DNA from: Clostridia bacterium
GTDB taxonomy: Bacteria > Bacillota > Clostridia > TANB77 > CAG-508
Length of the DNA: 64,000 bases
Assembly (NCBI GenBank): GCA_029258515.1
Contig: JARHYK010000005.1
Coordinates: 1 to 64,000, forward strand
Direction: 5' to 3'
The notes beneath the pieces are model-generated. The model had not been told where the DNA came from. It worked only from the letters and a program-made list of their open reading frames with translations, and searched no databases. Below, one piece after another: positions 37,938 through 48,869 of this stretch (the first letter of the stretch is position 1; each line of letters opens with the position of its first letter). Position numbers and translations under genes: made by a program.

Positions 37938-37970
37938 AAAAGCCTATTGAACTTTAATCAATAGGCTTTT
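37938..37970. terminator. Bidirectional terminator
   Basis: Perfect 13-bp stem AAAAGCCTATTGA / TCAATAGGCTTTT between the coiled-coil gene and leuS. Confidence 0.88.
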
Positions 37971-37976
37971 AATATA

Positions 37977-40367
37977 TTATTTAACAACAATATTATATAT
38001 CTTATTTTTAACATAAATTTCTTTAATAATAGTTTTTCCATCTAATTTAGAAGAGATAGTATTATAAACTTTTTCTTTAATTATATCTTGAGGTAAATCT
38101 TTTTCAATTTCTATAGTTGCTTTTAACTTACCATTAAATTGAATAGGTAAAGTAATTGTGTTAGAAATAATTTTTGTTTCATCATAAGTAGGCCAAGGCT
38201 CATAAGCAATTGAAGTATTATGACCTAAAATATTCCACAATTCTTCAGTAATATGTGGAGCAATTGGATTTAATAATTTTAAAAATCCTTCAGCATAAGA
38301 AATAGGTAAAATATCTTCTTTATTAACTGAATTTAAAAAAATCATAAGTTGAGAAATTGCAGTATTAAAATTCAGATTTTCAAAATCAGTAGAAACTTTT
38401 TTAACTGTATAATGATATGTTTTCTCTAAATTTGAATTTTCTTTATTTTGTATTTTATTAGATTCAGTATATAATCTCCAAACTTTATCTAAGAATTTTC
38501 TAGAACCTTCAATACCATTAGGATCCCATGGTTTTGCACTGTCTAGAGGTCCCATAAACATTTCGTAAATTCTTAAACTATCAGCACCATACTCTTTAAC
38601 CATATCATCTGGATTAATAACATTTCCTTTAGATTTACTCATTTTTTCACCATTAGGTCCTAAAATCATACCTTGATGGCGTAGTTTTGCAAATGGTTCT
38701 TTTACTGGAACAAATCCTTTATTGTTTAGGTATTTAGTCCAAAATCTAGAATATAGTAAATGTCCAACGGCATGTTCTGGTCCACCTAGATATAAATCAA
38801 CAGGAAGCCAATGTTCAAGTAATTTTTTATTTGCAAATTCTTTGTTATTGTGTGGGTCAATATAACGCATAAAGTACCAACTAGAAGCTGCAGAACCTGG
38901 CATTGTACTTGTTTCTCTTTTTGCAGGTTTACCATCAAAAGTAGTATTAACCCAAGAAGTAGCTTTCTCTAAAGGTGATGCACCTGTTTTAGATGGAGTA
39001 TAATCTTCAAGTTCAGGTAATATTAAAGGTAAATCACTATCTGGCAAAACTTTTATTCTATCGTCTGAAAAAACAATTGGAATAGGTTCTCCCCAATAAC
39101 GTTGTCTTGCAAAAATCCATTCACGTAATTTATAATTTACTTTTTTACTGCCAATACCTTTTTCTTCAAGCCATTCAATCATTTTGTTAAAGGCGTCTTT
39201 TTTATTTAGTCCATTTAAGAAATCTGAATTTATATGAATACCATCACCAACAAAAGCTTCTTTAGAAACATCTCCACCTTCTAAAACAGGAATAATATCT
39301 AAACCAAATTTTGTAGCAAAAGCATAATCTCTTTCGTCGTGAGCTGGAACAGCCATAATTGCACCAGTACCATATGAAGATAATACATAATCAGAAATCC
39401 AAATAGGAATTTTCTTATTATTTACAGGGTTTATAGCATAGCTACCAGTAAATACACCAGTTTTATCTTTGTTTAAATCAGTTCTTTCTAAATCTGATTT
39501 TGAACTGCTTATTTTTATATATGCATTGATATCATTTTCTTGTTCAGAAGTAGTGATTTTTTTAACTAAATCATGTTCGGGTGATAGTACGCAATATGTA
39601 ACACCAAATAGAGTATCTGGTCTAGTTGTAAATACAGTAAAAGATAAATTGTCAAAGTTAGAAATTTTGAAAGTAACTTCAGCACCTTCAGAACGCCCAA
39701 TCCAATTTCTTTGAATTTCTTTAGTAGATTCAGGCCAATCAAGATTTTCTAGGTCATCTATTAAATTATCTGCATATTTTGGAATGTCTAAAACCCATTG
39801 TTTCATATTTTTACGAATAACAGGGAATCCACCTCTTTCACTTTTACCATCAATTATTTCATCATTAGATAATACACATCCTAATTCTTCACACCAGTTT
39901 ACAGGCATTTCGACAAGTTTTGCTAAACCGTCATTGTATAGTTGTTTGAAAATCCATTGAGTCCATTTATAGTAATCAGGTGAGCAAGTAGATGTTTCTT
40001 TGTCCCAGTCGAATGAAAAACCAAGCATTTGTAATTGTCTTTTAAAAGTTGCAATATTTTGTTCAGTAAATTTAGCAGGATGGTTTCCAGTTTTTATAGC
40101 ATATTGTTCTGCTGGAAGTCCAAAAGCATCCCATCCCATAGGATGAAGTACGTTAAATCCTTGCATTCTTTTCATTCTAGCTATTATATCAGTAGCAGTA
40201 TATCCTTCTGGATGTCCAACGTGAAGCCCTTGTCCAGATGGATATGGGAACATATCTAATGCATAATATTTAGGTTTTGAAAAGTCCCAAACATCAGTAT
40301 AAAAAGTTTTATGTTTTTCCCAATAATCTTGCCATTTTTTTTCTATTTCAATATGATTATATCCCAT
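37977..40367 (-). CDS. leuS: Leucyl-tRNA synthetase
   Basis: Class Ia synthetase charging tRNA-Leu. Seen: HIGH-type motif [14 protein letters not shown] (~43-56), the CP1 editing domain ([27 protein letters not shown] with the editing Asp), the [14 protein letters not shown] signature (~570-583) and an anticodon-binding C-terminal domain. 796 aa, bacterial type. The 147-base upstream gap shared with the divergent PHP gene is too short for a T-box leader and shows none. GGGGG precedes the start on the minus strand. Confidence 0.97.
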   Translation of the reverse strand: MGYNHIEIEKKWQDYWEKHKTFYTDVWDFSKPKYYALDMFPYPSGQGLHVGHPEGYTATDIIARMKRMQGFNVLHPMGWDAFGLPAEQYAIKTGNHPAKFTEQNIATFKRQLQMLGFSFDWDKETSTCSPDYYKWTQWIFKQLYNDGLAKLVEMPVNWCEELGCVLSNDEIIDGKSERGGFPVIRKNMKQWVLDIPKYADNLIDDLENLDWPESTKEIQRNWIGRSEGAEVTFKISNFDNLSFTVFTTRPDTLFGVTYCVLSPEHDLVKKITTSEQENDINAYIKISSSKSDLERTDLNKDKTGVFTGSYAINPVNNKKIPIWISDYVLSSYGTGAIMAVPAHDERDYAFATKFGLDIIPVLEGGDVSKEAFVGDGIHINSDFLNGLNKKDAFNKMIEWLEEKGIGSKKVNYKLREWIFARQRYWGEPIPIVFSDDRIKVLPDSDLPLILPELEDYTPSKTGASPLEKATSWVNTTFDGKPAKRETSTMPGSAASSWYFMRYIDPHNNKEFANKKLLEHWLPVDLYLGGPEHAVGHLLYSRFWTKYLNNKGFVPVKEPFAKLRHQGMILGPNGEKMSKSKGNVINPDDMVKEYGADSLRIYEMFMGPLDSAKPWDPNGIEGSRKFLDKVWRLYTESNKIQNKENSNLEKTYHYTVKKVSTDFENLNFNTAISQLMIFLNSVNKEDILPISYAEGFLKLLNPIAPHITEELWNILGHNTSIAYEPWPTYDETKIISNTITLPIQFNGKLKATIEIEKDLPQDIIKEKVYNTISSKLDGKTIIKEIYVKNKIYNIVVK

Positions 40368-40514
40368 TATATAAGCCCCCTTAAATTTGTTTTTCTAATT
40401 ATATAGCAAATTATTGAAAAAATCAACTAAGAAGTATGAATATAATTAAGAATTTTAGTGTAATTTTATTAATATAGTGATATAATATAGAAAAAATAAA
40501 TTTAGGAGGAAAAA

Positions 40515-41393
40515 ATGATTGATTTACACATGCACACTAAATATTCAGATGGTACAGATACATGTATTGAATTATTAAAACATTTGGAAGAAAAAGGATT
40601 AGATGTAGTATCTATAACAGATCATAATACAGCACAAGCATATGAAGAATTAGAAAAAATTGATATTAGCAAATACTATAAAGGAAAAATTATACCAGGA
40701 ATTGAGTTAAATACAAAAGTACTGGATATCCCAATAGAAATACTAGGATATAATATTGATTATAAAATTATAAATAAACTTGTAAAAGAAGTTTATTTAC
40801 CTGCAGAAAGAAGAAATAAACTAGAAGCTAAATGCTTATTTGAAAAATGCATAAAAAGAGGATTAAAAATAGATAAGACATGTATTGAAAGATTTGATGA
40901 TTCAATGTTTGCTTCAAAGTTTATACATAATGAAATAATAAAAAATGAAGAAAACAAAAAGTTCATAACAGAAGATGCTTGGAAAGATGTAAGGATTTTT
41001 TATAGAAAATATATGTCAAGTCCAAAAAGTGAATTATATGTAGAAATAGATAATTTTGTTCCGGATTTTGAAACAGCAGCAAATTTAGTAAAAAAATCAG
41101 GGGGGCTTGTATTTTTACCACATATTTTTGAGTATAGAGAAAATTCAAAAAAGATACTGGACTATATACTAAAAAATTATAATTTTGATGGCATAGAATG
41201 CTATTATACAACCTTTACAGAAGAACAAACCCAATATTTATTAAATGTTTGTAATAAATATAAAAAGTTTAAATCAGGTGGAAGTGACTATCATGGAAAA
41301 AACAAACCAAATGTTGATGTGGGAACAGGAATGGGAAATTTGAAAATTGAAAATGATATAATAGGAGATTGGGAAACAAAAAAGTTGACATAA
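40515..41393 (+). CDS. PHP-domain phosphoesterase (TrpH/YciV-like)
   Basis: 292 aa. Seen: HMHTKYSDGTDT (metal-binding HxH), SITDHNT, IPGIELNT, LPHIFEYRENSKKIL and GGSDYHGKNKP, the ordered metal-binding motifs of PHP phosphoesterases related to RNase AM/TrpH, which cleave short RNAs or 3',5'-bisphosphates. Substrate is not shown. RBS GGAGG is just upstream of the ATG; divergent from leuS. Confidence 0.88.
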   Translation: MIDLHMHTKYSDGTDTCIELLKHLEEKGLDVVSITDHNTAQAYEELEKIDISKYYKGKIIPGIELNTKVLDIPIEILGYNIDYKIINKLVKEVYLPAERRNKLEAKCLFEKCIKRGLKIDKTCIERFDDSMFASKFIHNEIIKNEENKKFITEDAWKDVRIFYRKYMSSPKSELYVEIDNFVPDFETAANLVKKSGGLVFLPHIFEYRENSKKILDYILKNYNFDGIECYYTTFTEEQTQYLLNVCNKYKKFKSGGSDYHGKNKPNVDVGTGMGNLKIENDIIGDWETKKLT

Positions 41394-41482
41394 ACGAAAA
41401 GAAATGGTAAAATTAATAGTATAAAGAAAATTTTAAATTAGTTTCTTATGTATAAGAAACACAAATAAAGGAGGACAATTTT

Positions 41483-42109
41483 ATGAAAAACACACCTTGG
41501 GTAGTAGTTACAGGACTTGATGGATCAGGAAAAACAACACTTGTTGCTAATTTGGAAAAATGGTTTAATGAATCTGGATACAGAGTTAAACGGTCTAGAT
41601 TGCCATATGATCAACATTTGGTAAAAGATTTATTAAATGTCTCAAAAGATGCGTATACAGATCGTATGCTGTTTGCACTTGATAATCGGCTATTTGGTGT
41701 AAAACTTGAAGAATGGGACGATTCTAATAATTGGGATGTCATTTTAACACAACGGGGATATTTAGATAGCTTCGTACATGGAGCTGTACAAGGGTTTAGT
41801 TATGATTGGATAAACAACTTAAACCAGTTTCAAAATTTGCCTAAGTGTGATATAATGATACACTTGGTTGCAGAAGCTGATGTTGCCTATGCAAGAATAA
41901 AAAATGATCCTGATGCTGATAAGTTTGAAACTCCTAACTATATTAAAGTTCAGGAATTTGAAACTAGATTAGCATATGAGAGAGTAAGTTCCAAAAGTTC
42001 ATCTGAGTTAGAAATTTTTTCTAATACCAAAAATATCTTTATTGATACCACAAATATTTCAACTGATGAAACATTTGAAATTGTAAAACAGGAGTTAAGA
42101 AAACTGTAA
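41483..42109 (+). CDS. Thymidylate-kinase-like nucleotide kinase, foreign-looking
   Basis: 208 aa P-loop kinase: Walker A GLDGSGKTTL (~12-21), a central TDRMLFALDNRLF region and TQRGYLDS (~89-96, DRx-like base-binding motif), IMIHLVAEADVAYARIK lid/helix. It belongs to the dTMP kinase fold but is divergent; it could phosphorylate another nucleotide. Base composition and codon choice are less A-rich than the neighbours, with CGG used three times (41591, 41687, 41753), a codon nearly absent from native genes here. Likely acquired. GGAGG RBS upstream and own terminator downstream. Confidence 0.78.
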   Translation: MKNTPWVVVTGLDGSGKTTLVANLEKWFNESGYRVKRSRLPYDQHLVKDLLNVSKDAYTDRMLFALDNRLFGVKLEEWDDSNNWDVILTQRGYLDSFVHGAVQGFSYDWINNLNQFQNLPKCDIMIHLVAEADVAYARIKNDPDADKFETPNYIKVQEFETRLAYERVSSKSSSELEIFSNTKNIFIDTTNISTDETFEIVKQELRKL

Positions 42110-42114
42110 GTATT

Positions 42115-42153
42115 AAGAGATTCAAGTTAAAATTTTAGCTTGAATCTCTTTTT
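42115..42153 (+). terminator. Rho-independent terminator
   Basis: Perfect 12-bp stem AAGAGATTCAAG / CTTGAATCTCTT with T run. Confidence 0.88.
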
Positions 42154-42287
42154 AAAATAGTATGAAAAAATTAATTAGAAAATTTAGATTGTTATTCTAA
42201 AAACAATAGAATAGTAATAGTTAAAATTACTTTAAAAAAATTAATAAATATGATACAATACAAAAAAATGCGAAAAAGGATGATAAA

Positions 42288-44321
42288 ATGAGCAAAAAAT
42301 TAATAATAACAGAAAAGCCATCAGTTGCTATGGAATTTGCAAAGGCGTTAAAAATTAGTGCGAATAGAAAAAATGGATATATAGAATCAGATGATTGGAT
42401 AATAACATGGTGTGTAGGTCATTTAGTTACAATGAGTTATCCTGAAAAATATGATGAGAAGTTAAAGCTTTGGAGGTTGGATACTTTACCATTTATACCA
42501 CATGAGTGGAAATATGAAATAATTCCAAACGTTCAAAATCAGTTTAATATAATAAATGAATTAATGCATAGAGAAGATATAGAAACGATATACAATGCAG
42601 GTGACTCTGGAAGAGAAGGGGAATATATTCAAAGATTAGTATTTATGATGGTAAAACCAGATCCAAAAATTAAAATGAAAAGAGTATGGATAGATTCTCA
42701 AACAGAAGAAGAAATTTTAAGGGGAATAAGGGAAGCTAAAGATTTAAGTGAGTATAATAGTTTGTCAGATAGTGCATATTTAAGAGCTAAAGAAGATTAT
42801 TTGATAGGAATAAATTTTTCAAGACTGTTATCAATAATTTATGGTAGAAAATTGGCAGAAAGAATACAAGAAAAAAGAGCTTCAATTTCAGTTGGGAGAG
42901 TTATGACTTGTGTACTTGGAATGGTAGTTTCAAGGGAAAGAGAAATCAGGAATTTTGTTAAAACTAAGTATTATAAAATTATAGGCGAATTTGGAAATGA
43001 AGAAACATTTGATGCAGAATGGAAAGTGACAGAAAAATCTAATGAATATGGAACACCTAGATTATATAATGAGACAGGATTTAAAAAAGAAAAAGATGCA
43101 AGAGAATTTATTTCTAAGTTGCAAGGTAAAAAAGCAAAAATTGTTGAATTAAAAAAATCAAAAAACAAGGAAAATCCACCACTTTTATTTAATTTAGCAG
43201 AAATTCAAAATGAGTGTACTAAAAGATTCAAAATAAAACCAGATGAAACTTTGGAAATTATTCAAAATTTATATGAAAAAAAATTAGTTACATACCCTAG
43301 AACTGATGCCAGGGTATTATCATCAGCTGTTGCTAAAGAAATAAAGAAGAATTTGAATGGAATAGCTAAAGGATTTAAAAATGAGGAAATACAAAAAATT
43401 ATAAATAAAATGGTAGATGAAAAGTATTCAACTAATTTATTGAAAACAAAATATGTAAATGATAGTAAAATAACAGATCACTATGCGATAATACCAACAG
43501 GTCAAGGTTTTGAGAATTATGATAAACTTCCTGAATTGCAAAAAGAGATATATAAAGTAATTGTTAAAAGATTTCTTGCTATATTTTATCCACCTGCTGA
43601 ATATAATAGAGTACAAGTCACAATTGAAGTATATAAGCCAGAAGATGAAGAGATTGAAGATAAAAATGTCGAAACATTTTATACTAGTGGTAAAGTATGT
43701 GTAAAACAGGGGTTTTTGGAGATTTTAAGGCCAAATGAACAAATACCGAACAAATTATCCACAGATAGTGGAAAAGGTGTGGATAACTCAAAGGATTCAG
43801 AGGAACAAAAATTAGATAATGGACATAAAAAGGAAACAGAAAGTAAAAATAATAATTTAGAAATTTTAAAAAAGTTAAAAAAAGGACAGGTACTTGATTT
43901 GAAAGATGCACATATTAAAGAGGCAGAAACTAATCCACCTACAAGATATAATTCAGGTTCAATAATATTAGCAATGGAAAATGCAGGAAAGTTAATTGAA
44001 GAAGAAGAATTAAGAGAACAAATAAAAGGTGCTGGTATTGGAACAAGTGCTACGAGAGCAGAGATAATTAAAAAGCTCGAAAAAATAAAATATATTGGGA
44101 TAAATAATAAAACTCAAATTATAACACCAACTAATAAAGGTGAAATAATTTATGATATAGTAAATGGTTCAATGCCAGATATGTTAAATCCCAAACTTAC
44201 AGCAAGTTGGGAAAAAGGTTTGGATTTAGTTGCAAAAAAAGAGATAGAACCAGATGAATTTATGTTTAAGCTAGAGAAATATATTAATTCTAAGTTTGAT
44301 AGGTTGATTATGAAGATGTAA
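42288..44321 (+). CDS. topB: DNA topoisomerase III (type IA)
   Basis: Decatenating type IA topoisomerase. Seen: N-terminal TOPRIM (IITEKPSVAMEFAKAL; NAGDSGREGEYIQR), LARMKEDYLIG-like region, GRVMTCVLGM, active-site LVTYPRTDARVL (Tyr near residue 335), DHYAIIPTG and a C-terminal GIGTSATRAEIIKKL. 677 aa. A hydrophilic insert (~480-530, Asp/Ser/Lys-rich) precedes the last domain. It lacks the C-terminal zinc ribbons of topA at 19800, as expected for TopB. Confidence 0.94.
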   Translation: MSKKLIITEKPSVAMEFAKALKISANRKNGYIESDDWIITWCVGHLVTMSYPEKYDEKLKLWRLDTLPFIPHEWKYEIIPNVQNQFNIINELMHREDIETIYNAGDSGREGEYIQRLVFMMVKPDPKIKMKRVWIDSQTEEEILRGIREAKDLSEYNSLSDSAYLRAKEDYLIGINFSRLLSIIYGRKLAERIQEKRASISVGRVMTCVLGMVVSREREIRNFVKTKYYKIIGEFGNEETFDAEWKVTEKSNEYGTPRLYNETGFKKEKDAREFISKLQGKKAKIVELKKSKNKENPPLLFNLAEIQNECTKRFKIKPDETLEIIQNLYEKKLVTYPRTDARVLSSAVAKEIKKNLNGIAKGFKNEEIQKIINKMVDEKYSTNLLKTKYVNDSKITDHYAIIPTGQGFENYDKLPELQKEIYKVIVKRFLAIFYPPAEYNRVQVTIEVYKPEDEEIEDKNVETFYTSGKVCVKQGFLEILRPNEQIPNKLSTDSGKGVDNSKDSEEQKLDNGHKKETESKNNNLEILKKLKKGQVLDLKDAHIKEAETNPPTRYNSGSIILAMENAGKLIEEEELREQIKGAGIGTSATRAEIIKKLEKIKYIGINNKTQIITPTNKGEIIYDIVNGSMPDMLNPKLTASWEKGLDLVAKKEIEPDEFMFKLEKYINSKFDRLIMKM

Positions 44322-44508
44322 TAATAAAGTATGTAAAACGATGGTTTATATAAAAATTTTATTAAATTCTGATTACAAACAAAAATTTGTATATATGTTG
44401 CTTTTTATTGAATTTAATGGTATACTTTGAATATAAAAGATTTTAGAAATCATATAATAATAAAAAAGAAACATAATTAGAAAAAGATAAAAGCAAGGAG
44501 ATAAAATA

Positions 44509-47500
44509 ATGAACACAATACTTGGAGAATTGGGAAAATCCCAAAAGTTCGTGGACCTTATAAAAAATATAGAAGAAACAAAAAGCCCGATAGGAATATC
44601 GGGCTTAACAAGCGTTGGAATGACAGAAATTTTAGCAAGTGTAAATGAATATACTAAAAAGCCAATAATGATAATTACATATAATGAAATACAAGCAAAA
44701 GAAATAATAGAAAATTTGAAAATGTTTACAGATAAAGTAATATATTTTCCGAAAAAAGAGATAGTAACATATGACTATGAAGCAGAAAGTAAAGATTTGC
44801 CATATGCTAGAATAGAAACATTGAATAAAATAAGAGGAAATAAAAATCAAATATTAGTAACAACAATAGAGGCTATAATGCAAAGGATACCAGCAAAAGA
44901 AACTTTATATAAAAATATTTTGAAATTTGAAGTAGGAAAAGTATATTCAATGGAAGATATTAAAAAATCTTTGGTAAATTTAGGATATATAAGATGTGAA
45001 TTAATAGAAGGAAGAGGACAATTTAGTGTAAGAGGAGATATTGTAGATATATCAATAAATGAAACAATGGGTGTAAGAATTGAATTTTGGGGAGATGAAA
45101 TAGATTCAATAAGAAATTTCAATATTGTAAGTCAAAGATCAATTAACACACTTCAAAAAGTAGAGATAGAGCCAGCGCATGAATATATTTTAGAAAAATC
45201 AATAGAAGAAGTGTGTAAGAAAATAAGAAAAAAAATAACAATAAGTACAAATAACAAGCAAGAAGAAAATATAGAAGAAGATATAGAAAAAATAAAAAAT
45301 GGAAATTATATAAGTAAAATAGATAAATACTTTGACTGTTTTTATGATAAACAAGAAACGATATTAGACTATATAACTGAAAAATATATAATAGCGTTAG
45401 ATGAAGAAACAAAAATAAATGCAAGAGCAAAAAATATAATAATAGATAATGATAATCTAATTAAAATACTTGTTGAAAAAGAAAAAATAGTACCTGAAGC
45501 CCTGGAAGGAATAAAACCATATAGTGAGATAGAAACGAAATTAGAAAATGGAAGACATAATTTAATATACTTAGAAAAACATGATAATGAAACAAAAAAA
45601 CAAGTAGAAAAATATATATTTAGATATAGAAGTGTAAATTACTATAAAAGCGAAATAGAGAATATGTTTGAAGATATAAGGCAAGCATTAAAAGATTTTA
45701 AAAATGTGTATATTTTAACATCAACTAAAGAAAAAGCAAAAAAATTGCAAGAAATGTTAGAAAAACAAGAAATATTAAGTAAAATAGAAGAAAAGCTAGA
45801 TAAAACAATAATAGTTAAATCAAAAGAGAAAACTGTAACAATAGCACTTGGAAAATTAGCTGAAGGATTTGAAAATTATGAAATAAATCAAATAGTAATA
45901 AATGCAGAAGAATTAATAGAAGGTGCAAAGAAGAAAAAAACATTTTTGAGTAAAGCATATAAAGAAGGAGAAAAAGTTGTATATGCAGATTTAAAAATAG
46001 GGGATTATGTAGTACATAAAAATTATGGTATAGGAATCTACATAGGTGTAAATACTGTAACTGCTGATAATACAACTAAAGATTATATTAAAGTTAAATA
46101 TAAAAATGATGACATCTTATATGTGCCAACAAACCAATTAGAAACAATAAGAAAATATATAGGAGGTGATGCAATAAAGCCACCTATAAGCAAACTAGGA
46201 AGTAAAGATTGGAAAGAGACAAAAGCAAGGGTAAAGAAAAATTTAAGAGAAGTAGCAAGAGAATTAATAGAACTATATGCAAAAAGAGAAAAATCAAAAG
46301 GATTTAGTTTTAGTAAAGATACACCATGGCAACAAGAATTTGAAGAAAAATTTCTATATCAAGAAACAGATGATCAATTAAGATGTATAGAAGAAGTAAA
46401 AAAAGATATGGAAATGCCAAGACCAATGGATAGACTTCTATGTGGAGATGTAGGTTATGGTAAAACAGAAGTAGCAATAAGAGCAGCATTTAAAGCAGTA
46501 ATGGATCAAAAACAAGTAGCATATTTAGTTCCAACAACAGTTTTAGCTAAACAGCAATATGAAGAATTTAAAAAAAGAATGAAAGATTTTCCAATAAAAG
46601 TAGAAATGCTAAGTAGATATAAATCACAAAAATATCAAAAAGAAGTAATAAGAAAGTTAGCATTAGGAGAAGTAGATATAGTAATTGGAACGCATAGATT
46701 ACTAAGTAAAGATGTAGAATTTAAAGATATAGGATTACTAATAATAGATGAAGAACATAGATTTGGAGTAAAAGCAAAAGAAAAAATAAAAGAATATAAA
46801 TCAAATATAGATGTATTAACGATGACAGCAACACCAATACCAAGAACAATGCATATGTCGATAGTGGGGATAAGAGATATGTCAGTAATATATGAACCAC
46901 CACAAAATAGAAAACCAGTTCAAACATATGTATTGGAATATGATAAAGAAGTAATAAAAGAGGCTATAACTAAAGAACTAGAAAGAGATGGTCAAGTATT
47001 TTATATATTTAATAACGTTGAAGGAATAGAAAGAAAGGCGTTAGAAATACAAAATCTAGTACCAGAAGCAAATATTGCATATGCACATGGAAGAATGACA
47101 GGGAAAGAAATAGAAGATATAATGCAAGATTATATAGATCAAAAAACAAATGTATTAATATGTACAACAATATTAGAGACAGGGATAGATATACCAAATG
47201 CAAACACAATAATAGTAGAAAATGCGGATAGAATGGGATTAGCCCAGTTATATCAAATTAGAGGAAGAGTAGGAAGAAGTGAAAGGCAAGCATATGCATA
47301 TATAACATATAAAAAAGATAAAATGCTTGCAGAAGTAGCGGATAAAAGGCTAAAAGCGATAAAAGAGTTTACTGAATTTGGGTCAGGATTTAAAATTGCA
47401 ATGCGAGATTTAGAAATAAGAGGAGCAGGAAGTTTACTTGGAGAAATTCAATCAGGTCATTTAGAACAAGTAGGATATGAAACATATTGTAATTTACTAG

Positions 47501-47994
47501 ATGAAGTAGTAAAAGAAATACAAGGCGTAAAAGTAGAAGAAGATATAGATATACAAATAGACTTAAATGTAACGAGCTATATTCCAGATGAATATATAAG
47601 TGATTCAAGTCAAAAAATAGAAATATATCAAAATATAGCTCTTTGTAAAAATGAAGAAAATATTCAAGACGTAGTAGATGAAATAATAGATAGATTTGGA
47701 AATATGCCAGAAGAATTAGAAAATTTATTAGATATAGCAAGAATAAAATATATGTCAAAACCATATTATATAACTAAAATATCAAGTAAGAAAAATGCAA
47801 TACTATTTGTATTTGAACAAGAAAAATTTAAAAATATAGATGTAATGAAGATATTAGATAAATATAAATCAAGAATAAAATTTCAACCAGGAGTAAAACC
47901 AATGTTAACATTGCATATAAAAACAAATGATGAGAAAACCATATTGAAAGAAGTAAAAGAATTTATAAAATCATTAAGTGAAAGGAGTAAGTAA
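44509..47994 (+). CDS. mfd: Transcription-repair coupling factor
   Basis: Mfd removes stalled RNA polymerase at lesions and recruits UvrA. Seen: N-terminal UvrB-like domains (GRGQFSVRGDIVDIS), RNAP-interaction domain with GDYVVHKNYGIGIY (~505-518), RecG-like helicase domains: Walker A CGDVGYGKTEVAIRA (~644-658), DEEH box (IIDEEHRFG), TATPIPRTM, QLYQIRGRVGRS, and a C-terminal TRCF domain. 1161 aa, full length. GGAGATAAAATA RBS upstream. Codons 25-33 form a perfect internal hairpin (44583-44606). rlmB-like follows after 2 bases. Confidence 0.96.
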   Translation: MNTILGELGKSQKFVDLIKNIEETKSPIGISGLTSVGMTEILASVNEYTKKPIMIITYNEIQAKEIIENLKMFTDKVIYFPKKEIVTYDYEAESKDLPYARIETLNKIRGNKNQILVTTIEAIMQRIPAKETLYKNILKFEVGKVYSMEDIKKSLVNLGYIRCELIEGRGQFSVRGDIVDISINETMGVRIEFWGDEIDSIRNFNIVSQRSINTLQKVEIEPAHEYILEKSIEEVCKKIRKKITISTNNKQEENIEEDIEKIKNGNYISKIDKYFDCFYDKQETILDYITEKYIIALDEETKINARAKNIIIDNDNLIKILVEKEKIVPEALEGIKPYSEIETKLENGRHNLIYLEKHDNETKKQVEKYIFRYRSVNYYKSEIENMFEDIRQALKDFKNVYILTSTKEKAKKLQEMLEKQEILSKIEEKLDKTIIVKSKEKTVTIALGKLAEGFENYEINQIVINAEELIEGAKKKKTFLSKAYKEGEKVVYADLKIGDYVVHKNYGIGIYIGVNTVTADNTTKDYIKVKYKNDDILYVPTNQLETIRKYIGGDAIKPPISKLGSKDWKETKARVKKNLREVARELIELYAKREKSKGFSFSKDTPWQQEFEEKFLYQETDDQLRCIEEVKKDMEMPRPMDRLLCGDVGYGKTEVAIRAAFKAVMDQKQVAYLVPTTVLAKQQYEEFKKRMKDFPIKVEMLSRYKSQKYQKEVIRKLALGEVDIVIGTHRLLSKDVEFKDIGLLIIDEEHRFGVKAKEKIKEYKSNIDVLTMTATPIPRTMHMSIVGIRDMSVIYEPPQNRKPVQTYVLEYDKEVIKEAITKELERDGQVFYIFNNVEGIERKALEIQNLVPEANIAYAHGRMTGKEIEDIMQDYIDQKTNVLICTTILETGIDIPNANTIIVENADRMGLAQLYQIRGRVGRSERQAYAYITYKKDKMLAEVADKRLKAIKEFTEFGSGFKIAMRDLEIRGAGSLLGEIQSGHLEQVGYETYCNLLDEVVKEIQGVKVEEDIDIQIDLNVTSYIPDEYISDSSQKIEIYQNIALCKNEENIQDVVDEIIDRFGNMPEELENLLDIARIKYMSKPYYITKISSKKNAILFVFEQEKFKNIDVMKILDKYKSRIKFQPGVKPMLTLHIKTNDEKTILKEVKEFIKSLSERSK
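44583..44606 (+). other. Perfect hairpin within the 5' coding region of mfd
   Basis: AAGCCCGAT pairs with ATCGGGCTT across a short loop, an unusually G+C-rich stem for this A+T-rich genome, about 75 bases into mfd. It is not followed by a T run, so it is not a typical terminator. Confidence 0.5.
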
Positions 47995-47996
47995 GA

Positions 47997-48857
47997 TTGC
48001 AAAAAATAACAAGTAAGGACAATGAATATATAAAACATATTAAAAAATTAAAAGACAAAAAATATAGAGATATAAATAATGAATATATTATTGAAGGTAT
48101 AAAACTAGTAAAAGAAGCTATTCAGGAAAAAGTAACAATCAAACAAATAGTAATATGTGATGATTGTGAAAAAGTAGAAGCAATACCAAAAGAACTAATG
48201 TATGAAATAGCAAAATATGAATGTATATATGTAACAAAAAAAGTGTTTGAATCAATAACAAATGTAATAGCACCACAAGGAATAATAGCTATATTAGAAA
48301 AGAATAGTAAAAATAATAAAGATTATGAAAGTCAAATAAATTATAATGAAGATATAATAGTAGCACTAGATGATATACAAGATCCTGGGAATTTAGGGAC
48401 AATATTAAGAACTGTAGATAGTGTGGGTTTAACACAAATCTTAGTATCAAAAGGAACAGCAGATGCATTTAATCCTAAAGTAGTACGATCAACAATGGGA
48501 GCAATTTTTAGAGTAAAAATAATAGAATGTGAAAATTTATATCAAACACTAAAAGAAATTAAAGAAAGAAAAGTATTAAACGAAGAAAAATTTGAAATAG
48601 TAGTAACATCATTACAAACAAATAAAAGTATTTACGAAGTAAGCTATAATAAAAAAATAATAGTAATAGGTAATGAGGCAAATGGGGTATCAAAAGAAAT
48701 AAAAGATTTAGCAGATAAAAAAGTAAAAATTCCAATGTTGGGAAAGACAGAGAGTCTAAATGCTTCAGTAGCAACAGGAATAATGTTGTATGAATATGTA
48801 AGACAGAAAAGTAATCCTTTTGGGGGATGTTCAAAAAAGGATTATAAAAATAATTAA
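47997..48857 (+). CDS. SpoU/TrmH-family RNA 2'-O-methyltransferase (RlmB-like)
   Basis: 286 aa. Seen: N-terminal substrate-binding domain (YIIEGIKLVKEAI), then the SPOUT knot core: ALDDIQDPGNLGTILRTVDSVG (motif 1), IVIGNEANGVS (motif 2) and IPMLGKTESLNASVATGIMLYE (motif 3). The target (23S rRNA or tRNA) is not determined. TTG start 47997 follows AAAGGAG, 2 bases after mfd. The last residues NPFGGCSKKDYKNN come from a dispersed hairpin repeat (48813-48843). Confidence 0.9.
   Translation: MQKITSKDNEYIKHIKKLKDKKYRDINNEYIIEGIKLVKEAIQEKVTIKQIVICDDCEKVEAIPKELMYEIAKYECIYVTKKVFESITNVIAPQGIIAILEKNSKNNKDYESQINYNEDIIVALDDIQDPGNLGTILRTVDSVGLTQILVSKGTADAFNPKVVRSTMGAIFRVKIIECENLYQTLKEIKERKVLNEEKFEIVVTSLQTNKSIYEVSYNKKIIVIGNEANGVSKEIKDLADKKVKIPMLGKTESLNASVATGIMLYEYVRQKSNPFGGCSKKDYKNN
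48813..48843. repeat. GATCC-hairpin repeat, copy 4 (inside the rlmB-like 3' end)
   Basis: AATCCTTTTGG and TCAAAAAAGGATT arms. It encodes the tail NPFGGCSKKDY of the methyltransferase. Confidence 0.7.
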
Positions 48858-48869
48858 AAAAACAAAAAC

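Noticed and set aside
40368..40514. T-box leader upstream of leuS
   Set aside because: The 147-base divergent gap is too short and lacks the conserved T-box sequence and terminator.
42288..44321. Duplicate topA
   Set aside because: It lacks zinc ribbons and has TopB motifs; it is topoisomerase III.
45143..47764. Long antisense open frames inside mfd, smc and others
   Set aside because: Leu/Phe/Tyr-rich shadows of A-rich coding strands, with no RBS or family resemblance.
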